Below are positions 7,317-15,637 of a DNA stretch of 64,000 bases, in pieces. The translations under genes were made by a program, and so were the position numbers. The notes beneath the pieces were generated by a model that did not search any database, was not told the origin of the DNA, and saw nothing but the letters and a program-made list of their open reading frames with translations. Numbering within the stretch: the first letter of the stretch is position 1; each line of letters starts with the position of its first letter. The stretch comes from RUG572 sp964386385. Its GTDB lineage: Bacteria > Verrucomicrobiota > Kiritimatiellia > RFP12 > UBA1067. The DNA is taken from the NCBI GenBank assembly GCA_964386385.1, contig CAYLRN010000009.1, positions 38,626 through 102,625 of the forward strand. The letters run 5' to 3'.

Positions 7317-9986
7317 ATGGAACGACAGATGGCAGGACAGACAAAATACGTTTACTTCTTCGGCGCCGGCCAGACCGAAGGCAACGCCGACATGCGCGAA
7401 CTCCTCGGCGGCAAGGGCGCGAACCTCGCCGAGATGGCGGGCATGGGCATCCCCGTGCCGCAGGGCTTCACCATCACCACGGAGGCCTGCACGCGCTACT
7501 ACGACGACGGCCGGAAGATCGGCGACGACATCCGCGCCCAGGTGCTCGAGTACATAGCGAAGCTCGAGAAGAGCTCCGGCAAGAAGTTCGGCGACGTGAA
7601 GAACCCGCTGCTCGTGTCCGTGCGTTCCGGCGCCCGCGCCTCCATGCCGGGCATGATGGACACGATCCTCAACCTCGGCCTCAACGAGGAGGTCGTGGAA
7701 TCGCTCGCGAAGCAGACGCAGAACCCGCGCTGGGCTTGGGACTGCTACCGCCGCTTCATCCAGATGTTCTCCGACGTCGTGATGGAGGTCGGCAAGAAGC
7801 ACTTCGAAAAACTGATCGACGAGATGAAGGCGCGCCGCGGCGTGAACCTCGACGTCGAGCTTACCGCCGACGACCTCAAGGAGCTCGCCAACGAGTTCAA
7901 GGCCGAGTACAGGGACAAGATCGGCAAGGACTTCCCGACTGACGCGAAGGAACAGCTGCTCGAGGCCATCAAGGCCGTGTTCCGCAGCTGGGACAACCCG
8001 CGCGCGAACGTCTACCGCCGCGACAACGACATTCCCTACAGCTGGGGCACAGCGGTCAACGTGCAGATGATGGCGTTCGGAAACCTCAACGACCGCTCCG
8101 GCACGGGCGTCGCGTTCACCCGCGACCCGGCGACGGGCGAGAGGAAGCTGATGGGAGAATTCCTCATCAACGCCCAGGGCGAGGACGTGGTGGCCGGCAT
8201 CCGCACCCCCATGCGCATCGAGAAGATGGCGGACGTCATGCCGGACGTCTTCAAGCAGTTCCTCGCCGTCTGCGACACGCTCGAAAAGCACTACCGCGAC
8301 ATGCAGGACATGGAGTTCACGATCGAGAACGAAAAGCTCTTCATGCTCCAGACGCGCAACGGCAAGCGCACCGCCCGCGCCGCGCTCAAGATCGCCTGCG
8401 ACCTCGTGGACGAGGGAATGCGCACGGAGCAGGAGGCCGTGCTGATGATCGACCCGCGCAACCTCGACACGCTCCTCCATCCGCAGTTCGACGCGGTGGC
8501 GCTCAAGAAGGCGCAGCCGAAGGGACGCGGACTCGCCGCATCGCCGGGAGCCGCCTGCGGACGCATCGTCTTCACCGCCGAGGACGCGAAGGCGTGGAAG
8601 GCGCGCGGCGAGAAGGTCGTGCTCGTCCGCCTCGAGACGTCCCCGGAGGACATCGAGGGCATGAAGGCCGCGGAGGGCATCCTCACCGTGCGCGGCGGCA
8701 TGACGTCCCACGCGGCCGTCGTCGCCCGCGGCATGGGCGAGTGCTGCGTCTCCGGCTGCCACGAGATAACGATGGACGAGGAGAACAGGACGTTCCGCCT
8801 CGGCGACAGGACGTTCAAGGAGGGCGACTGGCTGTCGCTCGACGGCTCTACCGGCAACATCTACGACGGCGTGATTCCGACCGTGGACGCGACGATCGCC
8901 GGCGAGTTCGGCCGCATCATGATGTGGGCGGACAAGTTCCGCCGTCTGCGCGTCCGCACGAACGCCGACACCCCGCGCGACGCGAAGAAGGCGCGCGAAC
9001 TCGGCGCCGAGGGCATTGGCCTCTGCCGCACGGAGCACATGTTCTTCTCGCAGAGCCGCATCGCCGCGTTCCGCGAGATGCTCTGCGCCGACACCGTGGA
9101 GGAGCGCAGGATCGCCCTTGCGAAGATCCTCCCGTACCAGCAGGACGACTTCGAGCAGCTCTTCGAGGCGCTTGACGGACAGCCCGTGACGATCCGCTTC
9201 CTCGACCCGCCGCTCCACGAGTTCGTCCCGCACGCCGAGGACGAGATCGCGCTTCTCGCCAAGGAGACGCACAAGCCGATCAGCCGCATCAAGGACATCA
9301 TCGACTCGCTCCACGAGTTCAACCCGATGATGGGACACCGCGGCTGCCGCCTCTGCGTCACCTACCCCGAAATCGCCGTGATGCAGACGAAGGCCGTCAT
9401 CCGCGCCGCCATCAACATCCAGCGCCGCCACAAGGGCTGGAACGTGAAGCCGGAGATCATGATTCCGCTCACGGGAGACTCCAAGGAGTTCAAGTTCGTC
9501 AAGGACATAGTAGTCCACGTGGCGAACGACGAGATCCAGGCGGCCGAGATCAAGCTCAACTACGAAGTCGGCACGATGATCGAGGTGCCCCGCGCCGCAC
9601 TCGTCGCCGGGAAGATCGCCGAGGAGGCGGAGTTCTTCTGCTTCGGCACGAACGACCTCACGCAGATGACGTTCGGCTTCTCCCGCGACGACGCGGGCAA
9701 GTTCCTCGGCGACTACTACGACAAGAAGATCTACGAGAACGACCCGTTCCAGAAAATCGACCAGGACGGCGTGGGCGCGCTCATGAAGATGGCCGTCGCA
9801 AGCGGCAAGTCCGTGCGCCCCGGCCTCCACTGCGGAATCTGCGGAGAGCACGGCGGCGACCCGGCGTCGATCGAGTTCTGCCACGGGATGGGGCTCGACT
9901 ACGTCTCCTGCTCGCCGTACCGCGTGCCGATCGCCCGCCTTGCGGCGGCGCAGGCCGCGCTGCGCGACGGGAAGGAGAACGCATAG
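7317..9986 (+). CDS. ppdK: Pyruvate, phosphate dikinase
   Basis: Interconverts pyruvate, ATP and Pi with PEP, AMP and PPi. The 889-residue protein has the full three-domain plan: N-terminal ATP-grasp part (LLGGKGANLAEM, SVRSGARASMPGM), central phosphohistidine domain with GGMTSHAAVVARGMG (catalytic His about residue 465), and C-terminal PEP/pyruvate barrel (GIGLCRTEHMFF, FLDPPLHEFVP, GHRGCRL, FFCFGTNDLTQM, CGICGEHGGDP). AAGG five bases before 7317 favours this start; ATG at 7329 is the alternative. In fermentative anaerobes it often works in PPi-linked glycolysis. It stands alone between a terminator and the Na+ symporter gene. Confidence 0.97.
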   Translation: MERQMAGQTKYVYFFGAGQTEGNADMRELLGGKGANLAEMAGMGIPVPQGFTITTEACTRYYDDGRKIGDDIRAQVLEYIAKLEKSSGKKFGDVKNPLLVSVRSGARASMPGMMDTILNLGLNEEVVESLAKQTQNPRWAWDCYRRFIQMFSDVVMEVGKKHFEKLIDEMKARRGVNLDVELTADDLKELANEFKAEYRDKIGKDFPTDAKEQLLEAIKAVFRSWDNPRANVYRRDNDIPYSWGTAVNVQMMAFGNLNDRSGTGVAFTRDPATGERKLMGEFLINAQGEDVVAGIRTPMRIEKMADVMPDVFKQFLAVCDTLEKHYRDMQDMEFTIENEKLFMLQTRNGKRTARAALKIACDLVDEGMRTEQEAVLMIDPRNLDTLLHPQFDAVALKKAQPKGRGLAASPGAACGRIVFTAEDAKAWKARGEKVVLVRLETSPEDIEGMKAAEGILTVRGGMTSHAAVVARGMGECCVSGCHEITMDEENRTFRLGDRTFKEGDWLSLDGSTGNIYDGVIPTVDATIAGEFGRIMMWADKFRRLRVRTNADTPRDAKKARELGAEGIGLCRTEHMFFSQSRIAAFREMLCADTVEERRIALAKILPYQQDDFEQLFEALDGQPVTIRFLDPPLHEFVPHAEDEIALLAKETHKPISRIKDIIDSLHEFNPMMGHRGCRLCVTYPEIAVMQTKAVIRAAINIQRRHKGWNVKPEIMIPLTGDSKEFKFVKDIVVHVANDEIQAAEIKLNYEVGTMIEVPRAALVAGKIAEEAEFFCFGTNDLTQMTFGFSRDDAGKFLGDYYDKKIYENDPFQKIDQDGVGALMKMAVASGKSVRPGLHCGICGEHGGDPASIEFCHGMGLDYVSCSPYRVPIARLAAAQAALRDGKENA

Positions 9987-10031
9987 CCGTTCTGGCGCGA
10001 CGTCTAAGGCCGTACAGAAGAAAAGAATCAG

Positions 10032-11471
10032 ATGGAACAGGTGAAAAGGGCGAGCTGGTCGTCCCAGCTCGCATTCGTCCTCGCCGCGTCCGCCTCCGCG
10101 ATCGGGTTGGGCAATCTGTGGCGTTTTCCGTATCTCGCGGCGCGGTACGGCGGCGGGACGTTCCTGTTCGTCTACGTGGCGCTCGTGACGACGCTTGGCT
10201 TCGCCCTGCTCGTCACGGAGATAGCCATCGGGCGGAAGACGCGGCAGAGCCAGCTCACGGCGTATTCGCGACTGAAGGGCGGATGGGGCTTCATGGGCGT
10301 CCTCTCCACCGTCGTCCCCGTCCTGATTCTTCCGTACTACTGCGTCATCGGCGGATGGGTGCTGAAGTACCTCGTCGTCTACGCGCATATGGCGTTCACG
10401 GGCGCGTCGCCGATGGGGGAGGCGGCGGTCGGGTCGGGCGAGTACTTCGGCGCGTTCATAGGCGCGTCCGCCGAGCCGTTCGCGTATGGCGTGGCGTTCA
10501 CCGTCATATGCGCGGCGGTGATCCTGCTTGGCGTGAAGAACGGCATAGAGAAGTCGAACCTCGTGATGATGCCGGTCCTCCTTGGGATGGCCGTTGCGAT
10601 TTCGATATATGTCTTCTTCCTGCCGGGTGCGCTTGACGGCGTGAAGTACTATCTCGTGCCGAACATGGACTGCCTCGCCGGGCCTGACGGACGCTTCTCG
10701 GCGGCTCTTCTGGGCAAGACCGTTCTTGGCGCGATGGGGCAGATGTTCTTCTCGCTTTCGATAGCGATGGGCATCATGGTGACGTACGGCAGCTACATGA
10801 AGCCGGGGGACTCGATAGAAAAGTCCGTCCGGCGCATTGAGATGTTCGACACCGCCGTGGCCGTTCTGGCGGGACTGATGATAATCCCGATCGTCTACAT
10901 GTTCGCCGTGAAGACGGGAACGCCCGTCAAGGAGGCTTTGGACGCGGGGCCGGGGCTGATGTTCATCACGCTTCCGAAGGTCTTCGCGACGTTCGGCGCG
11001 GCCGGCGGGTGGCTGGGGTTCGCGTTCTTCGTGCTCGTCGCGTTCGCGGCGGCGACGTCGGGGATATCCATGTTCGAGGCCTGCGTGGCGGCGACGTGCG
11101 ACGTCATGCGCGTCCGGCGCCGCACGGCGACGCTGGTCGTCGGCGGGGTCGCAATCGCGCTTTCCGCGTTCCCCGCGCTTGGGTATGGCGTGTGGGCGGA
11201 CGTGAAGGTGTTCGGCCAGCCGATGCTGGACTTCATGGATTTTCTGGCGAACTCCGTCCTGATGCCGCTCGTCGCGATCGGCACGTGCGTCCTCGCCGGA
11301 TGGGCGTTGAAGCCCGAGGCGATAATCGCCGAATGCGAGCGGGACGGCTGCGTCTTCGGGGCGAAGAGGAAGTATGCGTTCGTAATCAAGTACCTTGCAC
11401 CGTTCCTCCTCGTGGCCGTGCTCGTCTCCGAGATATGCCGTTCGCTTGGAATCGGAGGATGGAGCATCTGA
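10032..11471 (+). CDS. NSS-family Na+-dependent amino-acid/neurotransmitter-type symporter
   Basis: A 479-residue membrane protein with about eleven hydrophobic helices. The N-terminal signature ASAIGLGNLWRFPYLA followed by GGGTFLFVYV is the unwound TM1 region that binds Na+ and substrate in LeuT-like carriers. LLVTEIAIGRKTRQS and the later FSLSIAMGIMVTYGSYM are also typical. Substrate cannot be told from sequence; amino acids are usual in bacteria. The 5' region has only a weak purine-rich ribosome site. Its position near a predicted Na+-type V-ATPase fits Na+-driven uptake. Confidence 0.92.
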   Translation: MEQVKRASWSSQLAFVLAASASAIGLGNLWRFPYLAARYGGGTFLFVYVALVTTLGFALLVTEIAIGRKTRQSQLTAYSRLKGGWGFMGVLSTVVPVLILPYYCVIGGWVLKYLVVYAHMAFTGASPMGEAAVGSGEYFGAFIGASAEPFAYGVAFTVICAAVILLGVKNGIEKSNLVMMPVLLGMAVAISIYVFFLPGALDGVKYYLVPNMDCLAGPDGRFSAALLGKTVLGAMGQMFFSLSIAMGIMVTYGSYMKPGDSIEKSVRRIEMFDTAVAVLAGLMIIPIVYMFAVKTGTPVKEALDAGPGLMFITLPKVFATFGAAGGWLGFAFFVLVAFAAATSGISMFEACVAATCDVMRVRRRTATLVVGGVAIALSAFPALGYGVWADVKVFGQPMLDFMDFLANSVLMPLVAIGTCVLAGWALKPEAIIAECERDGCVFGAKRKYAFVIKYLAPFLLVAVLVSEICRSLGIGGWSI

Positions 11472-11489
11472 TGTCTCTTTCGGGCGATG

Positions 11490-11518
11490 TTGACGTCATG
11501 GGGTTTTTTGTCTAGAAT
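11490..11518 (+). promoter_or_regulatory. Promoter of the DoxX-fusion gene
   Basis: TTGACG (11490-11495) and TAGAAT (11513-11518) with a 17-base spacer, 19 bases after the symporter stop. The leader is about 78 bases and ends in a clear ACAGGAG ribosome site before 11603. Confidence 0.7.
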
Positions 11519-11602
11519 TGGCGCAAGGGCGCGGTGGGCGAGAAATCGCGCCGCGGCGTCTGCCGGCTTAGGGCTTGTCCACTTAAACAGGAGAAAACGG
11601 TC

Positions 11603-13156
11603 ATGGGAAACGAGAAGAAGGGCTGCTGCTGTTCCGCGCGTCCGCTGGGCGCGGACGTCTTCGTCACTCTGCTGAGGATTGCGGTCGGCTGGCATTTCCT
11701 CTACGAGGGCGTCTGGAAACTGGCGCAGTCCAACTGGACGGCGGCCGGCTACCTTCGTTCGAGCGAATGGATCGCGGGGCCGCTGTTCAAGGCGATTGCG
11801 GCGAATCCCGCGGCCATGCAGGTTGTCGACCTCGTTAACGAATGGGGGCTTGTGCTGATAGGGCTTGGGCTGGTCGCGGGCGTCGCGTCGCGGGCGGCGG
11901 CCGTCGCGGGTGCGGCCGTTCTCGCGTTCTACTACGTCTGCCAGCCGCCGTGGCTTGCGCCGTCCGCGGATGCGCACTACCTCTTCCTCGACCTGCGCCT
12001 TGTGGAGGCGATTGCGATGCTGCTCTTCGTCTGCGCGCCCGGCCTTGGAATCGGCAGTCTTCTGCGCGGACTCTGGGCGAAGCTCGCCTCGCGCAGGGCG
12101 AATGCGCCGGAGGATGGCGAAGACGCGGCGCCGGCCGCCGTGGCCACGCGCCGCGACTGGCTGGGAGGTCTCGCGTCATGCACCGCGCTTGCGGCGTTCG
12201 GCGGACTCTTCCTGCGCTGGAAGCTCGGAAAGGTTGACGCCGTCACGAGCGCGACGGCCAAGGCGTTCGAGTTCACCGGCCTTGACAAGCTCTCGCATCC
12301 GATCGACCAGTTCGTTTCGCTGGGCGGAAACGTGAAGGTGAGCCGCCTCATCCTCGGAGGCGGCATGATCAGCGGCTACGCGCATCCGCGCGACCTCAAG
12401 TACCTGAGCGGCCCGAACGGACTCATGAAGGCGTACAACACGCCGGACCGGACGCGCCACACGCTCGCCTTCGCCGAAAAGGCGGGCATCAACACGATGA
12501 TCATCAACCCGCTCCTGATCGACACCGTCACGGACTACTGGAAGCGCACTGGCGGCAAGATCCAGTTCATCACGAACTGCGGCTACCACGGCGCGGCCGG
12601 CGCGAACGAGGAGACGATCGCCAAGGGCCTCGTGCAGGGCGCGAAGATGAGCGTGGACCGCGGCGCCGCCTCCTGCTTCATGCGCGGAGAGTACACCGAC
12701 AACATGGCCGCGAAGGGACAGGCCAAGCTCTTCGCCGGCTGCCTCGCCGAGATGAAGAAGCTCCCCGTGCCGATCGGCATCGGCTGCCACGAGTGGAAGA
12801 CCGTCAAGTTCTGCCTCGAGCACGACATCGTCCCCGACTACTGGATGCTCACCTTCAACAGCCGCAAGTACTGGAGCGCCACGCCCTCCTTCGGCACGAA
12901 CCACGACAACTGCTGGTGCACGGACCCCGAAGGCCTGAAGGAGTACATGAAGACCGTCAAGCAGCCGTGGATCGCATTCAAGGTGCTCGGCGCCGGCGCG
13001 ATCCTCCCGCGCGAGGGCTTCCCCTATGCGTTCAACAACGGCGCGGACGCCATCTGCGTGGGAATGTTCGACTTCCAGATGGTCGAGAACGTCAACCTCG
13101 TCAACGGCATCTTCAAGGACGGCCTGCCCAAGCGCGCCCGCCCGTGGAATTCCTGA
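11603..13156 (+). CDS. DoxX-like membrane domain fused to an aldo-keto-reductase-like barrel
   Basis: The ATG at 11603 follows CAGGAG and is preferred to 11534, which lacks a site. Residues 1 to about 160 form a DoxX-type four-helix membrane domain (LLRIAVGWHFLYEGVWKL, WGLVLIGLGLVAGV). A linker with a Tat-like pair, ATRRDWLGGLASCTALAAFG, leads into a further hydrophobic segment. From about residue 240 the sequence resembles the aldo-keto/TIM-barrel family: VSRLILGGGMISGYAHPRDL, FAEKAGINTMI, GIGCHEWKTVKF. A canonical AKR Tyr-Lys pair is not obvious, so activity is uncertain. The chimera suggests a membrane-anchored oxidoreductase linked to a DoxX quinone-type partner. Confidence 0.78.
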   Translation: MGNEKKGCCCSARPLGADVFVTLLRIAVGWHFLYEGVWKLAQSNWTAAGYLRSSEWIAGPLFKAIAANPAAMQVVDLVNEWGLVLIGLGLVAGVASRAAAVAGAAVLAFYYVCQPPWLAPSADAHYLFLDLRLVEAIAMLLFVCAPGLGIGSLLRGLWAKLASRRANAPEDGEDAAPAAVATRRDWLGGLASCTALAAFGGLFLRWKLGKVDAVTSATAKAFEFTGLDKLSHPIDQFVSLGGNVKVSRLILGGGMISGYAHPRDLKYLSGPNGLMKAYNTPDRTRHTLAFAEKAGINTMIINPLLIDTVTDYWKRTGGKIQFITNCGYHGAAGANEETIAKGLVQGAKMSVDRGAASCFMRGEYTDNMAAKGQAKLFAGCLAEMKKLPVPIGIGCHEWKTVKFCLEHDIVPDYWMLTFNSRKYWSATPSFGTNHDNCWCTDPEGLKEYMKTVKQPWIAFKVLGAGAILPREGFPYAFNNGADAICVGMFDFQMVENVNLVNGIFKDGLPKRARPWNS

Positions 13157-13162
13157 CCGGCG

Positions 13163-14311
13163 ATGACCGGCAGTCGGCAGCATACGGCGATTTCGCTGTT
13201 TTCCGGCGCGGGCGGACTCGACATCGGCGTCCGCCGGGCAGGATTCGACGTCCGCGCCTGCGTCGAACTTGACAGGAACGCGTGCGACACCCTGCGCTGG
13301 AACATCGCGGCGCAGGGCGAACGCACTCGGGTCTACGAAGGCGACATCAGAACGGTCGACCCCGCTGGCATTCTCGCCGACCTCGGACTGGCCCCTGGCG
13401 ACGTGGACCTCCTCTTCGGCGGCCCGCCCTGTCAGGCGTTTTCGCTGATTGGCAAGCAAATGTCCCTGGAGGACGAGCGCGGAATGCTGCTCTTCCAGAT
13501 GATCCGCTATGTCGCGGTCATGCGGCCGAAGGTCGTCCTGATGGAACAGGTCAAGGGGCTGCTCTCGGCGAAGGACGGAATAGGGCGAAAGGGCGGAGTG
13601 CTGGAGCGTCTGCTGCGGGCGTTCGACTGCCTTGGCTACGTCGTGAAGTACAAGGTGTGCCTTGCCGCGGACTACGGCGTGGCGCAGCTGCGCAATCGCG
13701 TGATTCTCGTTGCGACAAGGGAGCGCAACGGTTTTGAGTTCCCAATGCCGACACATCGCGATCCGGCGGCCGGCGACCTGTTCAATGCCGGTCTTTTTCC
13801 GAGGAAGACCGTGGGCGAGGCGTTGGCCGGGCTTGGCCCCGTGCATTTGAAGGAGAAGGGCAGGACCGTCTATCCCGACGAGTTTCGCAATCACGTCGAC
13901 GTCACTCCCGAACGCGACCGCGAACGCATCCACCATGTTCCGGAGGGGCTGTATCTGTCTTCGCAGAAAGACCTTCCCGCTTCGATTCTCGGCAATCTCA
14001 AGGCCAAGGACACGACCAAGTACCTTCGTCTTGACCGTTCGCGCCAGTCGAACACGCTTCGCTGCGGAGAGATATTCTTCCATCCGGTCGAGGACAGATA
14101 TCTCACGCCGCGCGAGTACATGCGCATTCACGGATATCCGGACGACTATGTCCTCAAAGGTCCGATCCGGTCGCGCACGGGCAGCGTGAAGGACCTCGAC
14201 CAGCATCGGCAGGTCGCGAACTCCGTCCCTCCTCCGCTCGCCCATGCCATCGCCGCGCAGATCATGCGCTACCTTGAGGATGCCGGAAAAGGAGGAACAG
14301 TATGTGGATGA
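13163..14311 (+). CDS. Solitary DNA (cytosine-5-)-methyltransferase
   Basis: A 382-residue m5C methyltransferase. Motif I is SLFSGAGGLDIG; motif IV FGGPPCQAFS has the catalytic Cys (C90); motif VI reads MEQVKGL where ENV is usual; motif VIII is QLRNRVILV; motif X is QVANSVPPPLA where GN is usual. It begins six bases after the DoxX fusion without an evident ribosome site, so it may be read by coupling. Its last ten bases overlap the GH26 start. No nuclease is recognised beside it; the acidic protein two genes on is unassigned. It looks like an orphan methylase inserted in a metabolic neighbourhood. Confidence 0.9.
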   Translation: MTGSRQHTAISLFSGAGGLDIGVRRAGFDVRACVELDRNACDTLRWNIAAQGERTRVYEGDIRTVDPAGILADLGLAPGDVDLLFGGPPCQAFSLIGKQMSLEDERGMLLFQMIRYVAVMRPKVVLMEQVKGLLSAKDGIGRKGGVLERLLRAFDCLGYVVKYKVCLAADYGVAQLRNRVILVATRERNGFEFPMPTHRDPAAGDLFNAGLFPRKTVGEALAGLGPVHLKEKGRTVYPDEFRNHVDVTPERDRERIHHVPEGLYLSSQKDLPASILGNLKAKDTTKYLRLDRSRQSNTLRCGEIFFHPVEDRYLTPREYMRIHGYPDDYVLKGPIRSRTGSVKDLDQHRQVANSVPPPLAHAIAAQIMRYLEDAGKGGTVCG

Positions 14312-15630
14312 AAATGCTGCTTGCGCTGTGCGCGTGTGCGGTGTTCGGCGCTGCGCATGGCGCGGCGTCGGGGACTCCGGCGGACAGGGCTCTCGCCAAA
14401 TTGAGGGCGGTGGGCGATTCGCCGAACTACTACTGGGCGTGGACGTACGCCTGGTCCAACCTCTACAATCCCGCGGGCGACTGGCGATTCGCCCGCGCGG
14501 AGGACGGACGCTTTCGCCCGATGCCGACCGACGAGGTGCGCCTTGAAAGCGGCTACCAGATGTATTCCGGCGGCCGCCGTCCCGTCATCGACTACTCCGA
14601 CCTCGCCGGCATCGCAGGGACGTGGCACACCACCACGTACTACATGGCCAACCGCGCCTCGCTGACCGCCGTCATCCGCCGGCAGTGGCGCGAGTTCGGC
14701 GGCCTCATGGTCTTCAGCTGGCACATGGACCACCCCGCCTGCACGAACGGCTTCCCGGCGCGTTCCTACCGCTTCAAGACCGAGGGCGCGGACTGCAACG
14801 TGATCGGGCAGATTCTCGACGGCACGGGCGGACCCTGCGGCACGGGCCTCATGAACGGCGCTCCGTTCCGCGCACCCTTCCCCAACCCGCGCGCCTGGTA
14901 CATGGCGGCGCTCAAGGACGTCGCCGACTTCTTCAACGGCCTCGTCGACGAGGAGACCGGCGAGAAGATTCCCGTCGTCATGCGCCATCCGCACGAAATG
15001 GACGGCACATGGTTCTGGTGGGGGCGCGACAGATGCTCGCCCGGCGAGTTCCGCGCGTTCTGTCGCATGACCGCCGACTATCTTCGCGCGGCCTGCGGCG
15101 ACGGGCAGATTCTCTTCGCCTACACGCCCGACCGGACGTGGAAGGAACTGGGCGCGGAGGGAGACGCCGCCAACACGTTCCTCTCCCGCTATCCGGGGGA
15201 CGCATACGTGGACATTGTCGGCTTCGACGACTACTCCCTCGGACACGGCGACGACCGCGAAGTCGAGGAACGCCTTTCCGAGACGGTCCGCAAGCTGCGC
15301 ATCGTGAGCGACTTCGCGCTGGCGCATGGCAAGGCCGCCGCCCTGACGGAGACGGGCGGGCTGAAGAAGCGCGACGACTTCTGGGTTCACGTCCATCGCG
15401 CCGCGACGGCGCCGGGCGTCCGCTGCGCGTTCGTGGACACGTGGGCGCGCGCCTACGGCATGATTCCGGAGACGGCGGCCGGCGAGCGCGACCAGCTGGC
15501 GTTCGCGCGGCGGCCCGAAGTCCTCATGGCGGACACCCCGTGCGCTGGCTTCCGCCCGTGCGCGGCGGACGCGCCATCGGCAATTCGATCTTCAGGGCAG
15601 GGCAATGGCGGCAGCGCCGAAGGGAAGTGA
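14302..15630 (+). CDS. Secreted GH26 beta-mannanase-type glycoside hydrolase
   Basis: AAGGAGG seven bases upstream supports the ATG at 14302. A signal peptide (MLLALCACAVFGAAHG) is followed by a GH26 domain of about 400 residues. The acid/base Glu is E232 in VMRHPHEMDGTWFWWG, and the nucleophile is E350 in ALTETGG; both are the hallmark GH26 motifs. DIVGFDDYS before the nucleophile is also typical. The likely substrate is beta-mannan. The gene overlaps the methyltransferase by ten bases, an odd arrangement for a hydrolase, and is followed after seven bases by a cytoplasmic-looking acidic protein. The C-terminal Gly/Ser tail (SSGQGNGGSAEGK) seems unstructured. Confidence 0.9.
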   Translation: MWMKMLLALCACAVFGAAHGAASGTPADRALAKLRAVGDSPNYYWAWTYAWSNLYNPAGDWRFARAEDGRFRPMPTDEVRLESGYQMYSGGRRPVIDYSDLAGIAGTWHTTTYYMANRASLTAVIRRQWREFGGLMVFSWHMDHPACTNGFPARSYRFKTEGADCNVIGQILDGTGGPCGTGLMNGAPFRAPFPNPRAWYMAALKDVADFFNGLVDEETGEKIPVVMRHPHEMDGTWFWWGRDRCSPGEFRAFCRMTADYLRAACGDGQILFAYTPDRTWKELGAEGDAANTFLSRYPGDAYVDIVGFDDYSLGHGDDREVEERLSETVRKLRIVSDFALAHGKAAALTETGGLKKRDDFWVHVHRAATAPGVRCAFVDTWARAYGMIPETAAGERDQLAFARRPEVLMADTPCAGFRPCAADAPSAIRSSGQGNGGSAEGK

Positions 15631-15637
15631 ACGCGAC

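Noticed and set aside
7302..10388. Long open frame of about 1028 codons antisense to ppdK
   Set aside because: It mirrors the GC-rich codons of ppdK and the symporter start; its translation is His/Asp/Val/Leu-Ala-rich without recognisable motifs, while the sense strand encodes a complete PPDK.
12176..14245. Antisense open frame of about 689 codons across the DoxX fusion and methylase
   Set aside because: Compositional shadow: no ribosome site, no known motifs, and it crosses two well-supported sense genes.
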